This document shows, one piece after another, positions 24,648-31,997 of a stretch of DNA of 64,000 bases. Origin of the DNA: an uncultured Oscillospiraceae bacterium (GTDB lineage: Bacteria > Bacillota > Clostridia > Oscillospirales > Ruminococcaceae). Numbering within the stretch: position 1 is the stretch's first letter; each line of letters begins with the position of its first letter. The position numbers were made by a program, and so were the translations under genes. The stretch spans positions 62,001-126,000 of the forward strand of contig CAKSDC010000001.1 in the NCBI GenBank assembly GCA_934444765.1, in the 5' to 3' direction. The notes under the pieces were generated by a model. That model had not been told where the DNA came from and searched no databases. It was given only the letters and a program-made list of their open reading frames with translations.

Positions 24648-25982
24648 ATGAAAGATAATTTTATACTACCAGACTACGTTAATATCGCATTGGATATGCT
24701 CAACAGTTCCAACTATGAAGCCTATATAGTCGGTGGTTGTGTTAGAGACTTTCTATTGGATAGAGTTCCTAACGATTTCGACGTTACTACTAACGCTCTA
24801 CCTTTGCAAACTGAAGCCGTATTCAAGGGATATCACGTAATAGAAACGGGTCTAAAACACGGTACGGTGACGGTGGTTATATTAGGTACTACAGTAGAAA
24901 TTACTACCTATAGAATAGACGGCGTATACTCCGACGGTAGACACCCTGACACTGTAGAGTATACCTCTAAACTGAAAGATGACCTTTCACGCCGAGACTT
25001 TACCATCAACGCTATGGCTTATAACAAAAGTACTGGCATAGTAGACGAATTTAACGGTGTACACGACCTTAACCACAAGACTATCAAGTGTGTGGGTAGT
25101 CCTGCTAAAAGATTTTCAGAAGACGCTTTAAGAATTATGCGTGCGATTAGGTTCTCTTCTCAGTTGGATTTCGATATAGATATCGAAACTGCTAACATGG
25201 TACACGCTTTAAAAGATACTCTGTTAAAAGTTTCTGTGGAACGCATAGCCGTGGAGTTAAACAAGCTAATAATGGGCGAGAGAGTACACTCTATATTAGT
25301 AGAGTATCATGATATATTCGAAACTATCATTCCAGAAGTTACAGCGTGCGTAGGGTTTAATCAACATAGTAAGTATCATAAGTACGACGTTTGGGAACAT
25401 ATAGCTATAGCTACTCAAAATGCCCCTAAGGTGTTGACTATCAGGTTAGCTATGCTACTACACGATATCGCAAAGCCTAAAGTGTTCACATTAGATAGCA
25501 AGGGCAACGGACACTTCTACAGACACGCACATGAAGGCTCTGCTATGGCGGAAACTATTCTAAAAAGACTAAAGTACGATAACTTTACTATAAAGAGAGT
25601 ATGTACTCTAATCTATCATCACGACGACGACTTTAAGTCTGACTATGATATTAAGACTACTATATGTTCTATCGGTAAAGAGGCTTTTTTTGAACTACTA
25701 CAGGTTCAGCAAGCCGACGCTATGGCTAAACAGGACTTCTGTCGTGGTAGAATAGAACATATACAGAATATCAAAAGTTCCGCTATTAGTATGTTAGATA
25801 GTCATGAATGTTTATCGCTGAAAGATTTACAAGTTACTGGTAGTGATATTAAGTCTTTAGGTTTTAACGGAAAGAGTATAGGCTTAGTATTAGATACTCT
25901 ACTAAAGGAAGTATTTAAAGGAAGTATCGAAAATAATAGACAGTCTTTATTAGATAGGGCTATAAATCTTAAAGATATATAG
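24648..25982 (+). CDS. cca: CCA tRNA nucleotidyltransferase
   Basis: 444 residues. The head domain reads YIVGGCVRDFLLDRVPNDFD and DVTTNALP (GG and DxD catalytic motifs), then RRDFTINAMAYN and the RIMRAIRF neck motif; a C-terminal HD domain has MLLHDIAKP. It adds or repairs the 3' CCA of tRNAs. That is needed here, because the tRNA-Arg at 49310 does not encode its CCA. A GGAGGAT ribosome site precedes the ATG. Confidence 0.95.
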   Translation: MKDNFILPDYVNIALDMLNSSNYEAYIVGGCVRDFLLDRVPNDFDVTTNALPLQTEAVFKGYHVIETGLKHGTVTVVILGTTVEITTYRIDGVYSDGRHPDTVEYTSKLKDDLSRRDFTINAMAYNKSTGIVDEFNGVHDLNHKTIKCVGSPAKRFSEDALRIMRAIRFSSQLDFDIDIETANMVHALKDTLLKVSVERIAVELNKLIMGERVHSILVEYHDIFETIIPEVTACVGFNQHSKYHKYDVWEHIAIATQNAPKVLTIRLAMLLHDIAKPKVFTLDSKGNGHFYRHAHEGSAMAETILKRLKYDNFTIKRVCTLIYHHDDDFKSDYDIKTTICSIGKEAFFELLQVQQADAMAKQDFCRGRIEHIQNIKSSAISMLDSHECLSLKDLQVTGSDIKSLGFNGKSIGLVLDTLLKEVFKGSIENNRQSLLDRAINLKDI

Positions 25983-26021
25983 TATTACTAAATATTATCT
26001 TATAGTTTTGGTCATATTTAC

Positions 26022-26140
26022 AAGTATTGGTTACATATTAATGACAGTTCAATTAAAAACCAATACTTTCTATTGCATTAGTACTTTAGCTATGATATAA
26101 TTATCGTGAATTCTAATAACCCATTGCTTATGCAATAGAA
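26022..26140 (+). promoter_or_regulatory. Promoter of the sortase cassette inside two inverted repeats
   Basis: TTGCAT (26073-26078) and TATAAT (26096-26101), 17-bp spacer. An 11-bp inverted repeat AAGTATTGGTT/AACCAATACTT spans 26022-26032 and 26058-26068. A second one, TTCTATTGCAT/ATGCAATAGAA, has its left half over the -35 (26068-26078) and its right half in the leader (26130-26140). This looks like a regulated promoter; the first repeat could also be a weak cca terminator. Confidence 0.6.
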
Positions 26141-26186
26141 TAGATACACATATACTTTAGATATTCAAAAAGGAGATTTTATTATT

Positions 26187-26963
26187 ATGAACAGAGTATT
26201 AAAAGGCATTGCTATATTAATATCATGTCTTAGCATGATGGAGTGTTTTATGCCGATATGTGCAAGTGCTACTACTAAAGAAGACGTAATAGCCGTGGCT
26301 AAAGAAGTAGGTATGCCAGAAGACCTAATTCAAAACTATATATCTATGGGTGCTAATATGGACGTTTCCTCTGAAGACTGCGATAAGGCTATAGCACAAC
26401 TATATCAGGTATATGGCAAGACTAACAACCAAATTTCCAAAGACTTTGACGTGGACATTCAACCAGACAATAGCACTAATACCAGTACAGATACAGACAG
26501 TTCTAACGGTGACAGTCAAAATTCTAATACAGATAGCGATAGTACATACGTTCCACCTATTTCGGAAAATGAATTTATAAATATGTCTTATCAGCAAAAG
26601 ATAGACTTTGTAAACTCTTTAGACGCTGAGGAAAAACAAAAGTTTATGAATAGTCTTACTACTGCTGAAAGAAACAGTATCATTAAACAGATGAACACAG
26701 ATGCTAAGTCTGAAATATTAAATCAAATAGTAGATGCAGGTAGTGCAATGGGTTATAACTTCTCTGTAGACGAATTTTCAGGCGATAAACTATCTATTTC
26801 CATGAGGGACAACAGTGGTACACTTGTAGGAGTTACCAACATGGGCGTAGTAGTAGATGATACCGGCAAAAGCTATACTACTTTAGTACTATCTATGGTG
26901 GGTATAGTAGCTATGGCTATAGCTGGACTATTTGGAATATCAAAAAGATTAAACACTAAGTAA
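26187..26963 (+). CDS. Secreted, C-terminally anchored surface protein, unknown function
   Basis: 258 residues. Signal peptide (about 1-29, GIAILISCLSMMECFMPICASA), a helical domain with KEDVIAVAKEVGMPEDLIQN, a Ser/Asn/Thr/Asp linker (about 95-120), a second helical domain, and a C-terminal membrane helix with basic tail (about 232-258, ending GISKRLNTK). The architecture is that of a sortase-type wall protein, but I see no LPxTG, NPxTG or close variant before the helix. Two adjacent genes encode a sortase and a membrane protein. The N-terminal part has some resemblance to DUF1002; I am not confident of this. Confidence 0.72.
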   Translation: MNRVLKGIAILISCLSMMECFMPICASATTKEDVIAVAKEVGMPEDLIQNYISMGANMDVSSEDCDKAIAQLYQVYGKTNNQISKDFDVDIQPDNSTNTSTDTDSSNGDSQNSNTDSDSTYVPPISENEFINMSYQQKIDFVNSLDAEEKQKFMNSLTTAERNSIIKQMNTDAKSEILNQIVDAGSAMGYNFSVDEFSGDKLSISMRDNSGTLVGVTNMGVVVDDTGKSYTTLVLSMVGIVAMAIAGLFGISKRLNTK

Positions 26964-26997
26964 CATACTATATCTACATTAAAGGAAAGTATTCAAT

Positions 26998-27705
26998 ATG
27001 AGTAATAATAAAAGTATAAATAGAGTAGTAACTATAGTTACTCCAATAATAGTGCTTGTGGTGTGTGCCTGTATTATGATAGTATTTGCGATTAAACCAT
27101 ACAATGCACTATCTAAGTACTTAAACCTTGCATTTATGGACGATATGAAGGTGACTTCGGCTACACAAGGATTGATAATTACCGAAAACGATATAGATAC
27201 TAACTATACAGGCGAAACCTCTTCCACTGGTGAAGTAATATATCCTACCTTCGGTGAACAGTATGCAGTGTTAAACTGTCCTACTGCGAGTATTTCCGTA
27301 CCAGTATATTGGGGTAGTAATAGTACTCTGTTAGAAAAGGGTGCTTGTCAGTCTTCCGCCTCTGCCGTGATTGGTGATAGTGGTAATTCAGTAATAGACG
27401 CTCACGTGAACACCTACTTTGCTAACTTAGATAGTCTACAAGTTGGCGATACCGTAACCGTTACTACTACTTATGGAGAGTTTATATACACGGTCACTGA
27501 AAAGATTGAGTTTGAAAAGACTAATAAATCTTATGTAAATCCTACTACTGATAATAGACTTACACTATATACTTGTAAGATGGACGTTTTAGGTTCTTCG
27601 GATATTCGTATAGGAGCAGTATGTACACTAACTGAAAGTAGGTTCTATACTAACGTTACTACTACCGCTGATACTCAATCCGAAACCCAAACTACTAACT
27701 CTTAG
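26998..27705 (+). CDS. Sortase-family transpeptidase
   Basis: 235 residues with one N-terminal membrane helix (about 10-32). The sortase barrel shows VIDAHVNTYFANLDSLQVGD (catalytic His, in place of the usual GHR), TLYTCKMD (catalytic Cys) and SSDIRIGAVC (Arg). Sortases cleave sorting signals of surface proteins and join them to the wall or build pili. A Thr-rich tail follows the domain. It lies 34 bp after the anchored surface protein and 19 bp before a membrane protein, suggesting a dedicated sortase with a local partner. The class cannot be set from motifs alone. Confidence 0.83.
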   Translation: MSNNKSINRVVTIVTPIIVLVVCACIMIVFAIKPYNALSKYLNLAFMDDMKVTSATQGLIITENDIDTNYTGETSSTGEVIYPTFGEQYAVLNCPTASISVPVYWGSNSTLLEKGACQSSASAVIGDSGNSVIDAHVNTYFANLDSLQVGDTVTVTTTYGEFIYTVTEKIEFEKTNKSYVNPTTDNRLTLYTCKMDVLGSSDIRIGAVCTLTESRFYTNVTTTADTQSETQTTNS

Positions 27706-27724
27706 AAAGGACTACTACGCTACT

Positions 27725-28597
27725 ATGAAGAATACTAAAAAATATATTCCATGTGTATTAACTACTATAGTGTTAGTCTTTAGTGTAATAGGTCTGTTAT
27801 TGATAGTGCTATTTAAAAGCTACATACTATCTGGAAACGCTATGTACGATACATTGAATAAAAAAGATATCTATTCTAAAGTGTACAACGCTATAGATAC
27901 ATACTTTTCTGAACAGTATAACACTACTGGTATACCTAAAGAAGTCTATATGGACGCTATCACTCAAGAAGAAGTTACCGAACTAACTAATCAAACTACT
28001 GCTGAGGGTATAGCATATATCAATAATACTTCTTTCACACCGAGTTATGACTACTCCGCTTTAGACCTATCGATAGATAAGTTCTTTGAAGACTATGCAA
28101 CCTCTATAGACTACACTAAAGACGATGCTTACTATCAAAAAGTACAACAGACTAAAGATAATGCCTACTTAGTCCTACAGTATGAATGTGACGTATTCAA
28201 ACTATCCACTATGAAAGATGCTGGACTATTAGACAAAGTTTCTAAGGTTACACACTATATTAACTATCTAATGTTAGGCGATATAGTACTATTGGTTATA
28301 TGTGTGATACTATTAGTACTGCTAAACGGTAAGTACTTCAACGAAAGTCTGTATTGGATATCCAATACTCTAATGGTATCCTCTGTAATTATGATGTTAC
28401 CATGTATCTACTTAAAGGCTACCGATTACTTTTCAGCGTTTACTATAAAGTCGGATACTATATACCATGCCGTTACGGGCTTTCTATACGGAATAGTAGA
28501 CCGTTACTTAACTATGTTGATAGTATCCTTAGTAGTAGGAATAGTGTTAATGGTTATATTCGGAATTACTAACAAACCCAAAAAATCAGACAGTTAA
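27725..28597 (+). CDS. Membrane protein of the sortase cassette, unknown function
   Basis: 290 residues. One N-terminal membrane helix (about 8-32), an exposed helical region of about 140 residues rich in Tyr, Thr and Asp, then three or four helices (about 183-205, 212-230, 245-285) and a Lys-rich end. No enzymatic motif recognised. Position as third gene behind the sortase, before a shared terminator, suggests a role in the same surface system. Confidence 0.65.
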   Translation: MKNTKKYIPCVLTTIVLVFSVIGLLLIVLFKSYILSGNAMYDTLNKKDIYSKVYNAIDTYFSEQYNTTGIPKEVYMDAITQEEVTELTNQTTAEGIAYINNTSFTPSYDYSALDLSIDKFFEDYATSIDYTKDDAYYQKVQQTKDNAYLVLQYECDVFKLSTMKDAGLLDKVSKVTHYINYLMLGDIVLLVICVILLVLLNGKYFNESLYWISNTLMVSSVIMMLPCIYLKATDYFSAFTIKSDTIYHAVTGFLYGIVDRYLTMLIVSLVVGIVLMVIFGITNKPKKSDS

Positions 28598-28610
28598 ATA
28601 TTAGTAGATA

Positions 28611-28648
28611 TAAAAAAGTCCTTGCGATACGTTGCAAGGACTTTCTTT
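28611..28648. terminator. Bidirectional terminator between the sortase cassette and glmS
   Basis: AAAGTCCTTGC (28615-28625) pairs perfectly with GCAAGGACTTT (28634-28644), flanked by A-run on the left and T-rich sequence on the right, so it can stop both strands. Confidence 0.85.
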
Positions 28649-28665
28649 ATACGTTATTAGATATT

Positions 28666-30486
28666 CTATTCTACAGTAACAGACTTAGCTAAGTTTCTTG
28701 GCTTGTCTACGTTGTTACCTCTTGCTACAGAAGTATAGTAAGCTATCAACTGTAGAGGTATAGCAGTAAGCATAGGCATTAGGATATCGTCTGTAACAGG
28801 AAGTTTGATGATGTAGTCTGCTACACCGTCTTCTATTATAGCGTCTTCCTTGCATACTACTACTACTTTAGCTCCACGAGCCTTAACTTCTTTTATGTTG
28901 CTAACGGTCTTATCGAATAGGTTGGACTGTGTAGCTATAGCTATTACTGGCATCTTATCGGTTATTAGTGATATAGTACCATGTTTTAGTTCACCTGAAG
29001 CATAAGATTCGGAGTGTATATAAGATATTTCCTTTAGTTTTAAAGAACCTTCCATACTAAGAGCATAGTCTAAGCCTCTACCGATGTATAGTAGACTGGT
29101 AGCGTTCATAATCTTAGAGGCTACTAACTGACAAGTAGACTTATCTTTTAGTATAGTTTCTATTAGCTTTGGAACTTCTCTTAGTTTAGAGATGTACTCT
29201 TTGCATTCCTCTTCGGATAGCTTACCCTTAGCATATGCAAGTTCAAAGGCTATTAAGTACATTACTGCAAGTTGAACTGAGTACGCCTTAGTAGAGGCTA
29301 CAGAAATTTCTGGACCTGCATGAGTATATATTACCATATCGGACTCTCTTGCAATAGAAGAACCCTTTACGTTTACTATAGATAGTGTTTTAGCTCCGCA
29401 ATCTTTAGCAAGGTGTAGAGCAGACTTAGTATCGGCAGTCTCACCAGACTGTGATATTAGTATTACTAAGTCGTCTTTATTTATAATAGGGTCTCTGTAC
29501 TTAAACTCTGAAGCGATATCTACAGTAACAGGAACTCTTGCAAGGCGTTCGATAATGTACTTACCTACCATACCAGCGTGCATAGCAGTACCACAAGCTA
29601 CTATGAATATCTGTTTAAAGCCGTTTAGAGTATCTGTAGTGATGCCACACTCTTCTAAAGTTGGCATACCGTCTAATATTCTTGGAGCGATAGTATTATT
29701 AATAGCGGTAGGTTGTTCGTGAATTTCCTTTAGCATAAAGTGTTCATAGCCACACTTTTCAGCAGCGGTTATGTCCCAGTTAGCCTCTAAAGTTTCCTTT
29801 TCTACCTTGTTGTGGTGAATATCGTAGATATTTACACTTTCTTTTTTGATAACGGCTATTTCGTCAGCGTCTAAGAGTTGGTATTTTTTAGTGTATTGTA
29901 TTATAGCTGGAACGTCCGAGGCTATAAAGTTTTCGTGTTCGCCAATACCCACTATTAAAGGACTATCTTTTCTAACTGCGAATACAGTATCAGGGAAGTC
30001 TCTAAATATTATGCCTAAAGCGTAAGAGCCTTCTATTTCGGATAGTACTCTAACTATAGTGTCAAAAGGATTTCCGTCGTAATAGTAGTCTAATAGTTTA
30101 GCTACAGTTTCGGTATCGGTTTGACTTTCAAAAGAGTAGCCTTGATTAGATAGGAACTCTTTAATCTGTCGATAGTTTTCTATAATACCGTTGTGTACTA
30201 TAGATACTCTTTTATTGCCATGTGGATGAGAGTTAATATCAGAAGGTTCACCGTGGGTAGCCCATCTGGTATGACCTATACCACAGTTGCCTATAGGTTT
30301 GTGTTCAACCTTCATCTTTTCTATTAGGTTGGATAGACTACCTTGAGACTTTTCAACCTCTATTTTACCTTTTTCAAATACGGCAATACCAGCAGAGTCG
30401 TAACCACGATACTCTAACTTAGTTAATGCATTGATTAATACATCAGCACAGTCTCTGTCGCCAACATAACCAACTACACCGCACAT
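28666..30486 (-). CDS. glmS: Glutamine-fructose-6-phosphate aminotransferase (isomerizing)
   Basis: 606 residues. MCGVVGYVG puts the nucleophile at Cys2 after Met removal, so ATG 30486 is the only functional start, although the frame runs 15 codons further up; AAGGAG lies just upstream. Domain order: glutaminase (1-240) and two SIS domains with LVILISQSGETADT and GRGLDYALSMEGSLKLKEIS. It makes glucosamine-6-phosphate for peptidoglycan. No glmS ribozyme core is apparent in the 73 bp leader. Downstream of rpiB and upp. Confidence 0.96.
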   Translation of the reverse strand: MCGVVGYVGDRDCADVLINALTKLEYRGYDSAGIAVFEKGKIEVEKSQGSLSNLIEKMKVEHKPIGNCGIGHTRWATHGEPSDINSHPHGNKRVSIVHNGIIENYRQIKEFLSNQGYSFESQTDTETVAKLLDYYYDGNPFDTIVRVLSEIEGSYALGIIFRDFPDTVFAVRKDSPLIVGIGEHENFIASDVPAIIQYTKKYQLLDADEIAVIKKESVNIYDIHHNKVEKETLEANWDITAAEKCGYEHFMLKEIHEQPTAINNTIAPRILDGMPTLEECGITTDTLNGFKQIFIVACGTAMHAGMVGKYIIERLARVPVTVDIASEFKYRDPIINKDDLVILISQSGETADTKSALHLAKDCGAKTLSIVNVKGSSIARESDMVIYTHAGPEISVASTKAYSVQLAVMYLIAFELAYAKGKLSEEECKEYISKLREVPKLIETILKDKSTCQLVASKIMNATSLLYIGRGLDYALSMEGSLKLKEISYIHSESYASGELKHGTISLITDKMPVIAIATQSNLFDKTVSNIKEVKARGAKVVVVCKEDAIIEDGVADYIIKLPVTDDILMPMLTAIPLQLIAYYTSVARGNNVDKPRNLAKSVTVE

Positions 30487-30559
30487 AAAACCACTCCTTT
30501 TTTTTGTGTTATAGCGTGACGTGATAGCCACTTAATATATATTTTTATACTCAATAATA

Positions 30560-31195
30560 CTACTTAGTACCGAATATTCTGTTGCCAGCGTCACCTAAAC
30601 CAGGAACTATATAGCCGTTTTCGTCTAATCCCTTATCTATAGCACAGCAGTAGATTTCTATATCAGGGTAAGCAGTAGTTAAGGCTTGTAAGCCTTCAGG
30701 GGAAGCTATTAAGCACATAAACTTGATGTTTTTAACACCAGCTTCTACTAATTCCTTAGCAGTAGTAATAGCTGCACCACCAGTAGCAAGCATAGTATCT
30801 ACTATTATAACGTTACGTTCGTTAATATCGGCTGGGAACTTAGAGTAATACTTAACAGTTTCGCCAGTTTCACGGTCTCTAAATACGCCTACGTGACCTA
30901 TTTTTATAGTAGGGATAAGTTTAGAAATACCGTCTGTCATAGCTAAACCACCACGTAGAATAGGTACTAAAGCCATCTTACAACCAGATATTACTTTAGA
31001 CTTAGTATACTGTTGAGGAGTTTTAATTTCTACCTCTTTTAAAGGTAAGTCTTCGGTAGCCTCATAGCACATTAGCATAGCAGTTTCGGATACTAACTCT
31101 CTAAACTCTTTAGAACCTGTGTTAGCGTCTCTCATTAAAGATATTTTGTGCTGTACAAGAGGGTGATTAATAATGTGTACATTTTGCATATTCAT
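30560..31195 (-). CDS. upp: Uracil phosphoribosyltransferase
   Basis: 211 residues. The PRPP-binding loop reads VIIVDTMLATGGAAITT, and the uracil site GYIVPGLGDAGNRIFGTK is at the C-terminus. It salvages uracil to UMP. The ATG at 31195 has AGGAGG 9 nt upstream; a second in-frame ATG lies two codons later. It is 24 bp downstream of rpiB, as in many Clostridia. Confidence 0.96.
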   Translation of the reverse strand: MNMQNVHIINHPLVQHKISLMRDANTGSKEFRELVSETAMLMCYEATEDLPLKEVEIKTPQQYTKSKVISGCKMALVPILRGGLAMTDGISKLIPTIKIGHVGVFRDRETGETVKYYSKFPADINERNVIIVDTMLATGGAAITTAKELVEAGVKNIKFMCLIASPEGLQALTTAYPDIEIYCCAIDKGLDENGYIVPGLGDAGNRIFGTK

Positions 31196-31219
31196 AAAAG
31201 AATACCTCCTAAATATTTT

Positions 31220-31657
31220 TTATAGTATATTTTCTAACTTAGAAATAAGGTCTACTCTTCTTTGGTGTCTTCCACCTTCAAAAGGAGTATTAATAAACGT
31301 GTCTATTAGTTCTATAGCAGTACCTACGCCTATAACTCTTGCACCTAAGCATAGAACGTTAGCGTCGTTGTGCATACGGGTATACTTTGCCGAAAAGTAG
31401 TCGGAACATACACAGGCACGAATGCCTTTAACCTTGTTTGCACATATGGACATACCCACACCAGTGCCACAGAATAGCAATCCCATATTGCAAGTTCCGT
31501 CGGTAATCTTATTACATAGTGTTTCTGCAATAATAGGGTAGTCGCAAGAAGAACCGTCACAACCCACATCTATATAGTCTATACCCTTTTCGGTTAAATA
31601 TTTAATAACTTCCACTTTTAAAGGATATCCAGCATGGTCACAACCTATTACTATCAT
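31220..31657 (-). CDS. rpiB: Ribose-5-phosphate isomerase B
   Basis: 145 residues of the LacA/RpiB family: GCDHAGYPLK at the N-terminus, the catalytic Cys in LLFCGTGVGMSICANK, and NDANVLCLGARVIG. It interconverts ribose-5-P and ribulose-5-P. Its neighbour upp uses PRPP made from ribose-5-P, so the pairing is sensible. First gene of the operon behind promoter 31726-31754. Confidence 0.94.
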   Translation of the reverse strand: MIVIGCDHAGYPLKVEVIKYLTEKGIDYIDVGCDGSSCDYPIIAETLCNKITDGTCNMGLLFCGTGVGMSICANKVKGIRACVCSDYFSAKYTRMHNDANVLCLGARVIGVGTAIELIDTFINTPFEGGRHQRRVDLISKLENIL

Positions 31658-31725
31658 AGTATTATACTCTCCATTAATAAAAAAATTTTAGAACCCCTGT
31701 ATAAGACGTTCTTGTATACTTATTA

Positions 31726-31754
31726 ATTGTACCATAGTTTTAACGTTTTTGCAA
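31726..31754 (-). promoter_or_regulatory. Sigma-A promoter of rpiB-upp(-glmS)
   Basis: Minus strand TTGCAA (31749-31754) and TACAAT (31726-31731), 17-bp spacer. Confidence 0.65.
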
Positions 31755-31917
31755 GCTATTTTTTTACGTCTACGTGGTTAGAGACTGCTAACCCATGGCA
31801 CAAACTATCTAACATTGTGGATAGTTCACAAGTTTGGTACTTTAGCCAAAATACTTATATAATATTTGTAAGATATACACAAATGATTTTGGAAAGTCTA
31901 AAACTAATTATTATATC
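31755..31917. other. Spacer between divergent rpiB and ABC-operon promoters
   Basis: The intergenic region 31658-31997 is 340 bp. Apart from the two promoters I see only an AT-rich spacer and a frame (31727-31921) with no ribosome site that crosses both promoters. No RNA or repeat recognised. Confidence 0.45.
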
Positions 31918-31946
31918 TTGACAAGTTTATTCCGTTTAGCTATAAT
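31918..31946 (+). promoter_or_regulatory. Perfect consensus promoter of the eight-gene transport operon
   Basis: TTGACA (31918-31923) and TATAAT (31941-31946), 17-bp spacer. Transcription would start near 31953, 45 nt before the first ATG. Such a strong promoter fits high expression of the binding protein. Confidence 0.88.
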
Positions 31947-31997
31947 GATAGTTAGGTACTTATTGCTTGTATACTTAAATGGAAAGGCGGAGAAGAT

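Noticed and set aside
26022..26068. Terminator of cca
   Set aside because: The inverted repeat has a 25-nt loop and no T-run, so I treat it mainly as part of the promoter region.
30487..30559. glmS ribozyme
   Set aside because: The 73-bp leader is too short and shows none of the ribozyme core pairing I know.
31727..31921. 64-aa frame in the rpiB-ABC intergenic region
   Set aside because: It overlaps the rpiB promoter and the -35 of the transport operon; no ribosome site.
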